A stretch of 64,000 nt of DNA from Asterella californica. Its lineage: Eukaryota > Streptophyta > Marchantiopsida > Marchantiales > Aytoniaceae. The notes beneath the pieces are model-generated. The model saw only the letters and a list, made by a program, of their open reading frames with translations. It did no database searches and had not been told where the DNA came from. The stretch is taken from the NCBI GenBank assembly GCA_036924285.1, contig JAYKYS010000011.1:9486001-9550000 (forward strand). The letters run 5' to 3'. Of this stretch, positions 21,670 to 34,027 are shown in pieces (position 1 is the stretch's first letter; each line of letters starts with the position of its first letter). The position numbers were made by a program, and so were the translations under genes.

Positions 21670-23320
21670 AAAATGTGAGGTTCTTGGCTGTGAAAATATC
21701 GTGTGTTGAACAAAGACAAGAAAGAGAAAAACAACTACGAGAATAAGCTTCGTAAAATATATCAACTCCCATTTTATATGCACTCTTGTTTTTTTTTCTC
21801 TAATAACTCAAAACTGAGAAACAAGCTTGAGTTGTCTGTTATCTACACCCAACCTCCTACAACAAGTTTATGAATCTCAACCTAGACCCAAATCTACAGA
21901 AGCATAGCTCAAAGCAAAAGAAACACTCCTTTGCTAACAAAAAGCTTTACATCATATCACACTATTCAAACCCAAGTCCAAAAAACATCCATATATAGTC
22001 CTTAGCTAAACCTAGCTACCACATGTTGTATATAACCAACTTGAACTCTACGAATCACAATAAGAAAAAACCATAGCGAAGAACAAAAAAGACCTACATG
22101 AGAACTGTTTCTTTCGTAAATGATCTTTATAAATTGATAGGGTCTTCCTCTTTGACTCTGTTGGCTCCATGAACTTTCAGATCCGACTCTCGACAGCCGA
22201 GAAGTCTCTAATTTTCAATCGCTGATGATCGAATCTTCAAAAATTCCTCCCTGCAATTTAAAACCATGTACGTCTGTAAAACGGACCGCTTGAAGTAAGA
22301 TCCGTCCTCTCTAGTAGATAGACTTGACTACTATAAACTCAACGAGACTCCAAACAAACCGTTTGGAAAATTCCTCTCACAAAACCATGCAAGAATTTTG
22401 GTTGCAATAAGCAAAAGAATTCACGTAAATCGTTCTTTTACTGCTCAATTTCACTCACCATGCACAACACAACAATTCGATCTACGAACGATATTATTCT
22501 ATGCATAGATAAAGACTCCATGGTCGCATAGGCACCAAGAACGAAGAGCTTAGCTCATCGATCACGAAGAACAACCCAACTTCAAGTCACGGACGAACAA
22601 AAATCTAACATAAGCGTCTCCTTGCGGATCAATTTCCCTCACATCTCCCAAATCGCTTGATGAAATTTGTATCGTCTTCAGTTCTTTGAAGAACTCGATG
22701 TTCTGATCTCGATAGATCCAAGGACAACAATATTAGACTTTGATCCAACTCTCTTTCGTAGATCAATTAAGCACTCCAAATCTCTTTCCATGTGTCCCAA
22801 TTTCTTCCAAAACACACTATGATCTGTCTCTTCACGAACCATCTTAACTAGTACATAGCCTGCACATATCTGACCCAATGACGTCTTGTGTGCTTGCATT
22901 GGACCTTCTAATCTCTCAAACCGTCTGTCGACAGATACAAGTTAACCCTTTAAGTTGCCCCTTTATGTCAATTCACATACATGAGATTTTTCCAGATAAT
23001 GGCCAAGCAGCCCCTTGCACGCTTAGTACAGCACAAGAACCACAAATACCCAGTCAACATCGATAAGCTAGAGCCTAACTTGATTTTCTCATCTTTCAAA
23101 ACTCATACCGTCACCGTTATGCATCAAAATGAAACAAATGAAATGCTCTTAGGAACCTAACAATGAGCTCTACCACTTGATTCAATAAAATTCAAGATTT
23201 GAAATAGATAAAGAAGTCATTATTTCTCTCCATTAGCGTCAATGGAGCAAAAATATAAAACCCCAAAATATGATTTTCAGGTAAGAGTAGATCCACAACA
23301 CAACAATGTAGTTTAGAAAG
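21670..23320. mobile_element. Unclassified insertion inside element F pol
   Basis: This AT-rich stretch separates F's RNase H remains (23363-23557) from integrase (20968-21150) and shows no pol-like coding on either strand. The only longer frames are 60-75 codons and match nothing I recognise. It could be a solo LTR or a non-coding element. Clear terminal repeats or target duplications were not found, so limits are approximate. Confidence 0.35.
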
Positions 23321-23321
23321 A

Positions 23322-23361
23322 GATGGACATGATCATAAGCTATAAGATGATCATGTCCATC
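23322..23361. repeat. 15-bp perfect inverted repeat, 10-nt loop
   Basis: Arms 23322-23336 (GATGGACATGATCAT) and 23347-23361 pair exactly. It stands at the junction between the unclassified insertion and F's RNase H remains and may mark an insertion or repair border. Confidence 0.85.
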
Positions 23362-23362
23362 T

Positions 23363-24048
23363 TCATCTAAGACTTAAGGTACATCCGACTGTTACATTAT
23401 AGACATCAGTACACATAATAAATGCTTTACTCCATTCAGGTTTAACAAGTATAAGAGTTGTCATCAATGTCTTTTCTAGCTCCTCAAATGCTTCATTTGT
23501 CTTCCGATCATGTACTATCAAGTCAAAATCAACTCCCTGTTTCATGTACATAGTCAAAGCTATTGCTTTGTTCGAGAGTGAAAAGACAAACCTTATCCAA
23601 CCATACCAAAAACTATCTCAACTTTGTCAAGTTGATAAGAAATCACTGCAAAACTTTGATCACGTGATCAAAGTGGTCGGTCCTTTCTTCCGAAAAATGC
23701 AAAAATCATCAATAAAATCACGAACAAATTTCTCTACGAATGGTTCAAATACTTTGTTCATGAATCTTTGAAATGTGATCGGAGCATTACATAATCCAAG
23801 GACATCACTTGACATGCAAATGTTTCTTGAAGAGTAGTGAATATAGTCAACTTTTGGTACTCTTATGCTATCTTGATATGTTTATACCCACTATAACCAT
23901 CACCAAAGTTGTACAATTCATGACCAGCAACTTTTTTCAAAATCTTATCTATAAATAGCAAAGAATAATAATCCTTCTTGGTAATTACATTCAGCTTTTT
24001 ATAGTATATGCACACTCGCAACTTACCATCTTTTTTCTTAACAATCAC
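23363..24048 (-). pseudogene. Element F reverse transcriptase and RNase H remains
   Basis: 24048-23863 encodes IVKKKDGKLRVCIYYKKLN and then FGDGYSGY, the RT fingers/palm start. 23557-23363 encodes the RNase H lead-in (EELEKTLMTTLILVKPEW, then CTDV where an active-site D is expected). Between them the frame is shifted several times. The FxDD-containing stretch near 23700 is too altered to read with confidence. Confidence 0.75.
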
Positions 24049-26686
24049 AATGGGTGAAACCCATTCTCATTGATGAAACCACCTCTTTCAACTTGTCTAT
24101 CTCCTCCTTGACCATCATTGTTGTTGTAGGATTTACTCTTCTTTGCTTTTTTTCAAACTTTACGTTCTTCATTAATTTGAATCGATGAGTCTTTAGAGTC
24201 ACCTCCTTCAAATCATTGTAATTGAGAGTAAATATATGGATATATTTCCAAATCTATTTAAGAATATATTTCTGTCATCTTGAGTGACATTTATACAAAA
24301 CTTTATGATAGAGACTTCTCACAATCTATGTCTCACTCAACTCTTCTTTCTCAAGATTTTTTTCCATTGTTGGTCGGAGCAACAAGTCAATAGCACCAAG
24401 TTGATATAATGATTCATCTTGACCAAATCCTTCATCATCAAACGAGGATTTTTTATCGTAAGAATCTCCAGTATTTATCTCTCAGACACTCTGATCGTCC
24501 TTTGTATCAGATTCCTAGTATTCACTAGTGGATCTATCAGAGTCGATAGTCACAACTCCAACACCCGAGAGTGATACTATCACTCTGTGATCTCTAGGTC
24601 TAATCCGTAAATATCTCTTGTGCCACCTATCTATGGTGTGCACAACTCTCAACCAAAACCTATCTTAGAACAAGTCATAACTATAGTCTTTTAACACTTG
24701 AAATGACGTCAATGTTTGAACTCTAATCACAAACACAACCACCTTCTCTAACACACAAAGTTTATTCTTCTTGCTTCTCTTATAACAAGAGTTGACGTTG
24801 AAGCGATCACCAGTTGTGATTGTGCAAATACTATCGTTGGGACTACACCAAGAGTATGAATCGACACTAGAGCGGCATGATGAGGTTGGATGAGATCTTC
24901 TTCATCCAAACTCTCGTCCATATTTCTCGCAATTTTGATGACCTACGCTTTGGTTGCTAGCTTCTCGTACCTCACTTTGGGTTTGAATTGAAAGTCTTAA
25001 CCCTCCCATCAAGTTCTTGGGCAGCACTACTCAATCCTTGTCATCGTTAGCTTCATGTTGTCTCCACTCTTCTGTAGGATCGTCTACAGTTGTTGCTCTA
25101 ACTTATCCACTCTTTTAACATATTGTTGAACTTTCTCGTCGTCTTGTTGCTTCAAATGAATGAGCTCCATCATGAGCTTCTCATAACTCTCTTATGAACA
25201 AAACTCTTCAATGAGTGTGTTATTCAACGTCTCTCATTGCATCATATGTCTTGCTCTTCACTCGGTCTTCATACCATGTAAGAGCAAAATCTTTAAAAAA
25301 CTCTAGCAATAACAACACCCACTCTTCTTTCTTTCTCATATTATTTTCGATGCAACCTCTCTTGAAGTTTCAAACAAACAGCTCTACATCTTCATCTCCA
25401 TCTTGTAACTACTCTGTCTAACGACTCGCTAAAAGAGTACAAACATCATCAATTTCATTCGAGAATAATTTATCATAGATAAAATGAAAAGAAATGATTG
25501 TAACAACACCTCTTGTGCCATTTCTTCTCCTAAAATAATCATGAGCTTGAGTTGCATTACCACTTTCTCCATCATCTGAATGACGATCTCCATCACAACT
25601 CAACTAAATCCTCTTTTGAAGTCGACAACTTCTCAGTCTCATCTCTTTGATTCTCGTCAACTTCTCGACTATTGATGTAAGTAGAGCGGCCACATCTATG
25701 CACTTGTGTCTTCCTGGCAGATTGTCCACTCCATAACTTGGATAATGATTATTTCTTAGAAGATAAATTGACATTGATTAAGATGTACCCACTCGGAGAC
25801 TCAAATTAGTAAACTCTCGTTTCTTTGACTCTCTCTACTCTGATTCTGGTTAGACAATTCACTATTGTATGCTCTAACTCTCTACATAAATAACACCATA
25901 AGTCTAGTTCTACTCTTTTCCTTAATTATACTTTAGTTTTTGCACTAGTGTCTTCAAACTCAGCGGTACTCTCTCTCGAGCTCTCTCTTACACTACTATG
26001 ATATCTAAACCAGATATATTTCTAAGTCTAACTTTCTTGTCTTTTCAACTTCCACTCATGTTGTTGAACCTTCTCAACCATTGAATGGATAATATACCTA
26101 TGAAGAAAATAAATCCACATTATTTACTTAACTCTTTCAAGCTTTATATCATAAAATAGTGTATTATACATGTTATATACGAAACTAAATTCAACATAAA
26201 ATCAGTTGTATACGATAATAATCTCATGATCATCGTCATTACTAATCACAACAGCAACTTAAAGTCACTCTTGTTGAGATCTAACTCTACTTTACCAGAA
26301 GCATTTGTGGGCTCCATAATGAATGATGCTTGAAACTCCACCTTCTTCACATATACTCCAATGGTATCAGAAGCTTCTCGATATAAGACGAAAATGTCAC
26401 CTCAAGTGCTATAGATTCACGTTCGTAACTCATGTATACTTAACTTTCGCTTCTCCGTCTTCGGTCGAACTTCTAAATGTCTCTTCTTCTCTCTCAACAT
26501 CCAAATTGGATTCTTTATGAAATATCTTCAAGATCCCATTGTGTGCCTAAACGTATATCTCTTGGTCAGTTAGAGATCTCTTCAAGATTTTTATGACCTC
26601 TGATAGCTCAACCTCCAAGTTAGTAACTCATGAATTTTGAACAAAAACTTCTCTAATCAGAAGAAATTATGCTCACTATACAAATT

Positions 26687-27110
26687 TATAGAGAACTGAA
26701 TTTTATATGTTTTGACTTCACTCACGAATATCAACCCCTTAAATTTATAAAATTATATATATCTCTCTAGTCCTCTTCTTCTCATAATTTTTGTTGTTAC
26801 TAATAGCTTATCAGCCAAACTATAATCCTATAAATTTTCACAAAGCATAAAAGACATAGAAAAGCTAACAATTACTGTAAAATTTTTTTAGAGAGCATAA
26901 TTTCTAAACTCTCATGAATATACCTCCTCAACTTTGAAATATTATATCTCTCTTTCTAAACAATCTTTTCTTATGATTTTTGTTGTCGTTGATAGCTTAT
27001 TAGCCAAGCTATCATCTTGAAAATTTTCATAAAGAAATAAATAACACATAAAATATGATAACAATTGTACAAATTTTCCCAATACAGAATTCATAAACTC
27101 TCTATTTTTC
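26687..27110. repeat. Diverged tandem repeat, about 205-bp unit
   Basis: Unit 1 (about 26687-26890) and unit 2 (about 26891-27085) share the order AGAGA.., ATATCTCTCT.., ATTTTTGTTGTYR, ATAGCTTATYAGCCAA and AATTTTCAYAAAG; a third unit starts near 27086. Probably internal repeats of a decayed LTR at the right side of element F. Confidence 0.6.
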
Positions 27111-27470
27111 ATCCTCTAATAACTTTTTCTCCTCCTTTCTCTAAAACTCTTGTTGCATCCATTCTTAACTCTCCTTATACTGTTTCTAAGAAAACAAGAT
27201 ATAAAGAATGACCTCTAACTTGTCATAGATCATTACGAGATACACGAAAGTTTCTAAAGTTGTTAACATCGTGTTAGCTCTCTCTTCTCTTAACGTCCTC
27301 TCCGTGTGCTCTTCCATGGTCTCCTTTTGTTGAATGTAGAATTGCACTCTAAACATTCTTCAACGATCTCTTCAAATGAGGTCTTGATAACGAAAGCAGA
27401 AATGTAAACCCTATGCAGTCCTATCGATCAACTACTCCTCGATCTCTCAACCTCCATGATAGTCATCGAT

Positions 27471-28960
27471 CATTCTGTAACATGTCGGGCATGTCTCGTT
27501 CATTTGGTGAATGATATTGTATTTAAATTTAAATGTTTGACAATAATTTTGAAGATCACTGCATAAGCTTTACAATACAAATTTACCTCTACTCTAGAAA
27601 GATTTGCATGTTGTCGTCAATGTCCTTAATGTCATGGGAACGTTTTCTTATTTACACTGCAAATACCATTGTCTATCATACATGAGAGTGTTCACTTACG
27701 AAACTGTAATGACAAAACGTCCATAAGGTAATTTTTATGCTGCTAAAGGGACAAGATAATATTTAATGTGTCACATGACTGCAATAGAATCAACTCCGAT
27801 AGTGCAGAACCGAAATGATAGCCAGAATCGAGAAATACGAACAACTAATTTTTGATCATGAACTCAACTGTAAACCGTGAAGATGAATATGCATGCAACC
27901 TCCAACTTTTGAAAGATAAGGAGAACGAACAAGTGTGCGATTACGAAAACATCTCATTGAGTAATTCATGAAACAGCTTGTGTATAAACCAAATGTGGAA
28001 AAATGTTTTTGCTATTTCATGATAAACATTAACAGAGGAGAAGCAATATCCCAATGACACGATTGACTTTATTTTTAACATAAACTTATATATAAATCAG
28101 TAGACAACGTCAAGTTGAATAGCTAGCGAGGTCTGTAATTAGACATCACAAAAGATAAAAGAGGAATGCTTGTAGCAATGTTCTCTTCTCTATTGCAGAT
28201 CCATACGATAAGTTACAAAAGATCATAGAACTACAAACATTCTGGTTATACTGGGCCAACATTGCATCACCTGAATATGCATGCAACATGAGTTTTTGCC
28301 ATAAAAGAAGGGAAAAAGAAGAGTAAAATATAGTTACATAATTGGACTGGAGAGTGCAGTGGGACCTTATCAAACTTCTGGAATTATTAATAACTGTTTA
28401 TGAGTTGTTAGTTGTAGTATGTAAATGCTAAACGGTAAATATAAAGTAACTCTAAAAATAAAATATATTTACAAAATAAATTTTATATTATATGCATATA
28501 CATACCAAAACCTAAAAAAATCTAGAAACCATGTATGTTGAAGTGCGCCCCAAGAACCATAAGACAGACTTCTTGTCATATCCAAAAATAAATTTTATTT
28601 TAAACCGCTTTGCGTTATTCCCTTTTCCGAAGATGGAAGAGGTGATCATGTAATGCAGAGAAGTATGAGATTACACAAAAATCGTTCAGATTTCAGCTGC
28701 TCTTTAACTTCGATTACTACACCGACGTTAACAAGGAATCGCGTATGATTCTCATTAAGTTCAAAACAGATTAAGAAGACCAAAAAAATACATTTTTCAG
28801 CAGTCAACCTGTTTCACTAAAAGTCTGGAATATAGCATCGCTGGAGTTAGAATTGCTTTATGGATAAACACATAAGTGATACCTCTTTTGAGATCAAGAA
28901 GATAATTTGCTAAGGTAATGCCGATTTAAGTTAATCCTAAGTTAGCCTAACCGATAAACT
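27471..28960. other. AT-rich intergenic DNA without recognisable genes
   Basis: Only short frames with no recognisable protein. One weak trace of the hairpin family occurs near 28620-28645 (GAAGATGGAAGAGGTGA). I see no gene, LTR or RNA here. Confidence 0.4.
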
Positions 28961-28975
28961 TTAGAGTAACAGGGT

Positions 28976-29005
28976 CCGCACCACCTGCTGAAACAGGTGG
29001 TGTGG
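28976..29005. repeat. 12-bp-arm hairpin
   Basis: CCGCACCACCTG (28976-28987), six-base loop, then a pairing arm at 28994-29005 with one mismatch. Similar size to other hairpins of the AT-rich block. Function unknown. Confidence 0.7.
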
Positions 29006-29680
29006 TTCGGTAGGCTCATTAGACTGTTTATTTTCCATCAAAGAGGAAAATAAGCATGCTTACTGAAACATAGACAGGTGACTTAAAGTCTATAACTGAA
29101 ACAAGCCAACACTACCTTGGCAGTTACATCCAGTGACGATATTAGACGTCACTTGACCTTAGCTGCAAACGCATCAAGTGTTTGGGTGTCTATCCATTTC
29201 TTTAAAAATGTATAAGTGTTAATTGTGTAAACACTTTTTAATCGATTCAACTTCAACTTAGAAACCGAAATGTAAGTGCAAGTCTTTTTGAAAATTTCGG
29301 CTTAGCTAGTATTTTGCATCAATCTTGCCATGTCGTGTGGCAATCTTGAAACATACTTGGTAAATTTATAATATGAACGTGCAGTTGACAATATCTAGTA
29401 GCTTCCCCAGTAAAATGCCGTTCTCGATTCTCCTTCGGGAGCTTCTTCCATCATGTGGAAGACAGTCTCGTCACGGTGGAAAGTTCCTTTTCCTTGTTTA
29501 GTGTTCCATGTGCAAAAGCATGTTTTCCTTTTTACTACGGCGGTGGTGTAGTTTCTTGCTTGTTGTCCTCAAGTGATATGACTGATCTTTGATTCCTCCT
29601 CTAACTTTGTCTCTTGTCAGTTCGTAGGCTTATCTCTTCCTTTTTTATTAGTGACTTCCGACATGTCTAGAAGGCAAGCC

Positions 29681-30110
29681 TGCATAATAACCGCCTTCTC
29701 CATATGAAGATGGAGAAGGTAACAAGCTTAATTTATTATCGAAAGGAATTTATCATGTAATAAATTACTTTGATCATAAATTAATGATGATTTCAGAGCG
29801 AGATCCTGGTTTTATGGTTTCGGTACTGCGTGATAAGATTCTATACTTATGGGTTTTCTCCATACTCATGGTAGCTTGTGGTTATGATAATATTTAATAT
29901 ATTTTTATAGCATATAAATTTTTTCTATAACCTAAACAAAAATATCACTAGCACACATGAAAAAAACAAATAGAAGAATATCAAAATAGTCTTTGAGTCC
30001 ATCTCAGTTTCAAAAACCAATCCATTGTTTTTATTTTCTCCTTCATACCCTGCTTGTCCCTTTCTCGAATATCATTGGCTAAGTCATTTGGGATACATAT
30101 TTTCATAATA
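29681..30110. repeat. Dispersed hairpin repeat, copy 1
   Basis: Starts with a double hairpin: CCTTCTCCAT pairing with ATGGAGAAGG (29694-29719), then TAATTTATTA pairing with TAATAAATTA (29729-29767). About 340 bp follow that are shared with copy 2 at 31205-31680 in the same order (CCATACTCA, TTGTGRTTATGATAA, AAAYAAAAATATCACTA, GAGTCCATCTCA, GGCTARGTCATTTGGGAT). No ORF is conserved between the copies, so it is probably a non-autonomous mobile repeat. Confidence 0.7.
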
Positions 30111-30179
30111 TAATATACTAGGTATGCATATTTACTCTTTTTTGAGTTTAAAATAAATAAAATATGCATGTCATTTAAT

Positions 30180-30232
30180 TTATTACCTAATCTTTCCGTT
30201 GAGAAAGATTAAATAATGAATTAAATCTTCGA
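30180..30232. repeat. Hairpin of the ATTACCTAATCTTTCC type
   Basis: AATCTTT pairs with its reverse complement around a seven-base loop, with further imperfect pairing of the flanking AATTTATT/AATGAATT. It corresponds to the second hairpin of the copy at 31205 with a different arm sequence but the same fold. Confidence 0.55.
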
Positions 30233-31204
30233 CTATTTCTCAGTTATTTGCTCATAACCTCTCGGATATATTCGGTTGGAAGTGCATTTGCCTCTACTCA
30301 TTTTTATGTCGATGCATGTCTGACTTCCTTGCATTATCACATCTTCCAAATTCAGAAGAGAGGATAATGCATGTACGTTTAATATAATACCTATGTCGGA
30401 AAGGTTAAGTATTATATTAAACGCGTCAGTAAAGTGTGTATTCATGAGTATAGTAGCCCGGACTTGTACATTCTGAAGCTCGATGATCCATTCAACGCTT
30501 ATGAGTTTTTTCTTGCTCTCCCCGTGTTTCCAGGTATGGGCTAACAAATAATGTTTATGAAATAATTTAATTATTCATATATACTTAATATATATTCTTA
30601 TTTAATAGTTATATAATTCTCTAATAACAAAAAGAGAACAAAAGAAAAAGGAGCCCATGTACAGCGTCCCCTTCCTTGAAATGCATGCGTGCATCGGTCG
30701 TCCATTTTGAAAAAAAGATCTAATCTCTCTCTACGCACAGCCCACCAACCGAAAACCAACCGCACTCGCCGCTTGGCGTTATCCCGCCCCCGCCCGGAAG
30801 TGCACTTTGGCTGCATATCGTTCGGCACTTCAGGTTCACCTAATGTTTAATATTTATAGTTATTTAACTATTATTTCTAACTTAGGATAACATATACTTA
30901 ACATAGATATAGTTCACATAACAAAAAATGAACAACAGTTCCCTAGAAGTTTATGTTGCATGCATATTTTATTGACTTTCTACTTTCTCAACGGTTTCTT
31001 TTCATTCAATTTTTTGGTTTCGATAATTATATTGTACATTTTCGTTCCTTTGACAAGAGAAGGTCGTTAAGCGACAAACAACTTTATTCTGAAGAGGGAA
31101 CCTACCGTCACCGGTACACACAGGATTTCACTCGTTGTATGATGATAATCTATCCCGGATTTACAGACTTAAAGTGTTATCTCACCTGGGAATTTATTTG
31201 CACC

Positions 31205-31680
31205 CGTTCTATTAGGTAGGCAAGCCTGCATTGTCACCTTCTCCATCTTCATATGGAGAAGGTGGCAGGCTTAATTTATTACCTAACCCTTCCGACCCTT
31301 CCGATGGGAAGGGTTAGGTAAATAAATTAATCATCCATAGTTGAATGATTATCAAGTACTAGACTCACGGTCACGTGTTAATTTCTGGGTTCTTTCCATA
31401 CTCACAGCAGCTTGTGATTATGATAACGTTTAATATATAAAAACAAAATAAAACAAAATTCAGTTTTATTATAAAATATTTATCTAACACATAGGATTTT
31501 TTCATAATTTAAACAAAAATATCACTAACAAAAATAAAAAACAAATCTAAAGAATAAAAAAATAATCATTGAGTCCATCTCATCCTCCGGAACCAATCCA
31601 TTTTTTTAATTTTCTTTTTCAATACCTTGTTTTTCTCTTTTTCTCTATCCTTGGCTAGGTCATTTGGGATGCATATTCAT
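31205..31680. repeat. Dispersed hairpin repeat, copy 2
   Basis: Two consecutive hairpins: arms 31235-31246 and 31253-31264 (with outer AAGCCTG/CAGGCTT at 31222-31228 and 31266-31272), then arms of more than 20 bp between about 31271 and 31330. The following 350 bp align with copy 1 (29768-30110). The arms differ from copy 1 but still pair. Confidence 0.75.
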
Positions 31681-31899
31681 TCGTTTGTACTTCGTTTATC
31701 TAACAAATGGAGTAATCAAACTCTATAACCAAAAATATAATCAAAGTTATTTTACACATTATCTGCACTTTGTCTATGAGACATATGAGTGCTTGATGGT
31801 CCACGTAAACTGCTATTTTCTTTCTCAAACGCGAGTATTAGAATTTTGTCACATATTTACCATGACTATTGTGGCACTCGTGCATATTTCACCTCCTCC

Positions 31900-32175
31900 A
31901 TCTACCATTTAACGGTTTAATTTATTGCCTAATCTTTCAGCCAGGAAAGGTAAGATAATAAATAATTTATTTATCAACTATATTTTTTCATCATCAGATG
32001 ATCGTACTTATACTTTTTGAATCGAGTGAGTCTACATCTCCTTTATACATTATATCTGGATTTTCCTGCATTTCCAAGTCCGGCTAACATTTAAAATTTC
32101 TTAATTTAATATATAATTATTACTTAATATTTATGTCTTCTCCGTTAACACCAAGGGAACAACTTTTACCATGAC
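31900..32175. repeat. Hairpin repeat fragment, copy 3
   Basis: CACCTCCTCCATCT near 31890 without its partner arm is followed by TTTATTGCCTAATCTTTC and a pairing AGGAAAGGTAAGATAATAAA (about 31922-31970). Later it shares the end block (TTCCAAGTCYGG, then TTAATATATA, then GGGAACAACTTTT) with copies near 30530-30650, 30830-30970 and 51748-51915. Confidence 0.5.
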
Positions 32176-32644
32176 TAATTTTTTGAGTTTTACCATCTAT
32201 ATCGTAGTGTTCTGTCGCGTTGAGATCTTACTGGCCTATAATTTAGGCTTGGTTCATATAGTAGAGTCAATGCGACCCGCTTAGTCGGTTTCGATGTGTA
32301 GAGTATGATAAGGTAATTTGAATAGTTAAAGTAAGTGTCTCAGGTAGAGTTTGGAAAGATCTCGCACATCCTTCAGTTCAGAGGAAATGGTACTTCATCC
32401 TTATTGAGTCAGTTAGCAAATCCATGTAGAGATATCCAGTAATTGGAAGCCACAACATACAAACTTTGGTAGTGTTGTTCAGTCATTATAACTTTTGCAT
32501 GCAGCTTGTTTGAGGGAAGGAAGAGGACAAGCCTAGAGGGAGGAAGCTAAATGAGGAGGTGCAATAAACAGGGTTGGGTCTTATTTTTTATAGAAAATAA
32601 ATGATTAACTCTGTATATTAATTATTTGCAATAAGTTTATTGGA

Positions 32645-32676
32645 TAATAATAATAATACTACTACTACTACTACTG
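32645..32676. repeat. AAT/ACT trinucleotide microsatellite
   Basis: About four AAT units followed by six ACT units. Ordinary simple repeat in intergenic DNA. Confidence 0.85.
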
Positions 32677-33239
32677 CTGGCTACATTAAAACAAGAAATA
32701 AAATTTCATAATTATCATTTATTATCTAAAGTAGAGGTGGAGTTTCAGAAATAACCCATAAGATAATTGCACTCATATACGCTTCAAAATATACAAGCTG
32801 GGGATTTGATGTAAATCAAATCAAATCAAATAATTAATTTTGTATATATAACCTTTATTGATAGAAAATTAAATAAAAGTTAATACATTATCCCCACTCT
32901 CGCCCGAAGATGGAAAAGGTGACAATTCAAAGAGATTACACTGCTGCAAAATCTTCTTCGTTACTTGGAGGGGATTCCTTAATTCATGATGCATTCATTG
33001 TTCCACAGACATGAGCCGCACAAACTTTCTACCTCTCAAAGGCCATGTCATTTTCTTGATGGTGGGTATGGATCGACCGTAAATGCATCATGGCATTGTG
33101 AAAATACTTGCTGATACGGCACATAAGGTAAGGTGGGAAGTAAATCAAGCTGAAGATTATGAACGTTCCTGAAGGGAGGAGTAGTATACTTGACTTACGC
33201 AGCAAGTTAGACAACGAAGCAATGCGAAATGTGAAGAGG

Positions 33240-34027
33240 AGAAAATCACCGGATCACCGGCTTCTCGGAGGCAGTTGCCGCCAACTACTTATTTTCACAC
33301 GCGCACGCCGACGTCCATAACCGTCCATTCCCAGTCATCTGTACGAGAGAGTGAAGCTCAGTACGCCCGGCCGGTTCTCTGTCAGAGCACGCTTGAATGC
33401 AGAGGAAATCGGGCCCGTGATGAGGGGACAGCGAAGGCGATGAAATGAGGCGTAATCTCGATCGACTTCAGCAACTGACATCGCATTGACTCGGTTGCAA
33501 GTGCACATCTGATACCACCCGTGAATCCACATTTTCGGCTGGGTCGAAGTGAAGGGAACCTGCAAGAAAAGTCTGCCGCACTTCCACTGCTTCTTTTCTT
33601 CTCTAGGGCTCCCCCGCCCAACCCCTCCTCTCCTCTCTTCTCTTCTCTCCTTCTCTCCTCTTTCCTTTTCTCGGCCCGCTTACGGGCACCACATCGATTC
33701 GTGGTCTCCTCCCTGTTGCCCCGGAGGAACCCTGAACAACACCTGCAGCGATTGATTCTTTCTTTCTTTCTTTCTGGACAAATTGCAAATCTGTTCCGGC
33801 CTTCATTTTTTACAACGATTTTTTGGCACCAACATTGACTTGGTGCTCTTAGGGAGCGAGGGAGAGAGCGGAGGGAGGAAGGCAGGCAGACTGGGCAAGA
33901 CTAGCGATTAGGGTTGGTTGGAATCGATTGAGAATTTGTGGATAGATTGCTGAAGACAGGTGTGGAGGAGTGACGACGAGGAGAGATTGGTATCTGATGC
34001 AGGCAGGGGAGAGGATTAAGACCTCCT
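33240..34027 (+). promoter_or_regulatory. Promoter and 5' leader of the MOS1-like gene
   Basis: Composition changes sharply from AT-rich repeats to GC/CT-rich unique sequence at about 33240. A long CT tract (33595-33670) and a TTTC run (about 33757-33775) precede the start codon, typical of plant 5' leaders. An ATG at 33997 opens a frame that overlaps the main start in another phase (to 34227). The transcription start and any leader intron cannot be placed from sequence alone. Short frames here are not conserved proteins. Confidence 0.55.

Larger units (their letters stand above)
19210..27470 (-). mobile_element. Decayed Ty3/gypsy element F of a second lineage
   Basis: Minus-strand coding remains occur in gypsy order: RT fragment at 24048-23863, RNase H start at 23557-23363, integrase zinc-binding region at 21150-20968 and integrase C-terminal region at 20440-20186. 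A similar block (CGATCTCTCAACCTCCATGA) occurs at both edges, about 19222 and 27451, suggesting remnants of the LTR borders. The sequence differs from A/C/D and has the usual plant gypsy RT wording (VKKKDGKLRVC, then DGYSGY). It is AT-rich and full of stops. LTR limits are not well defined. About 21670-23320 seems to be a later insertion splitting RNase H from integrase. Confidence 0.65.

Noticed and set aside
26355..26375. TGGTATCAGAAG as a primer-binding site for a plus-strand element
   Set aside because: No LTR border with CA end before it and no plus-strand gag-pol after it. It lies at the edge of decayed minus-strand element F.
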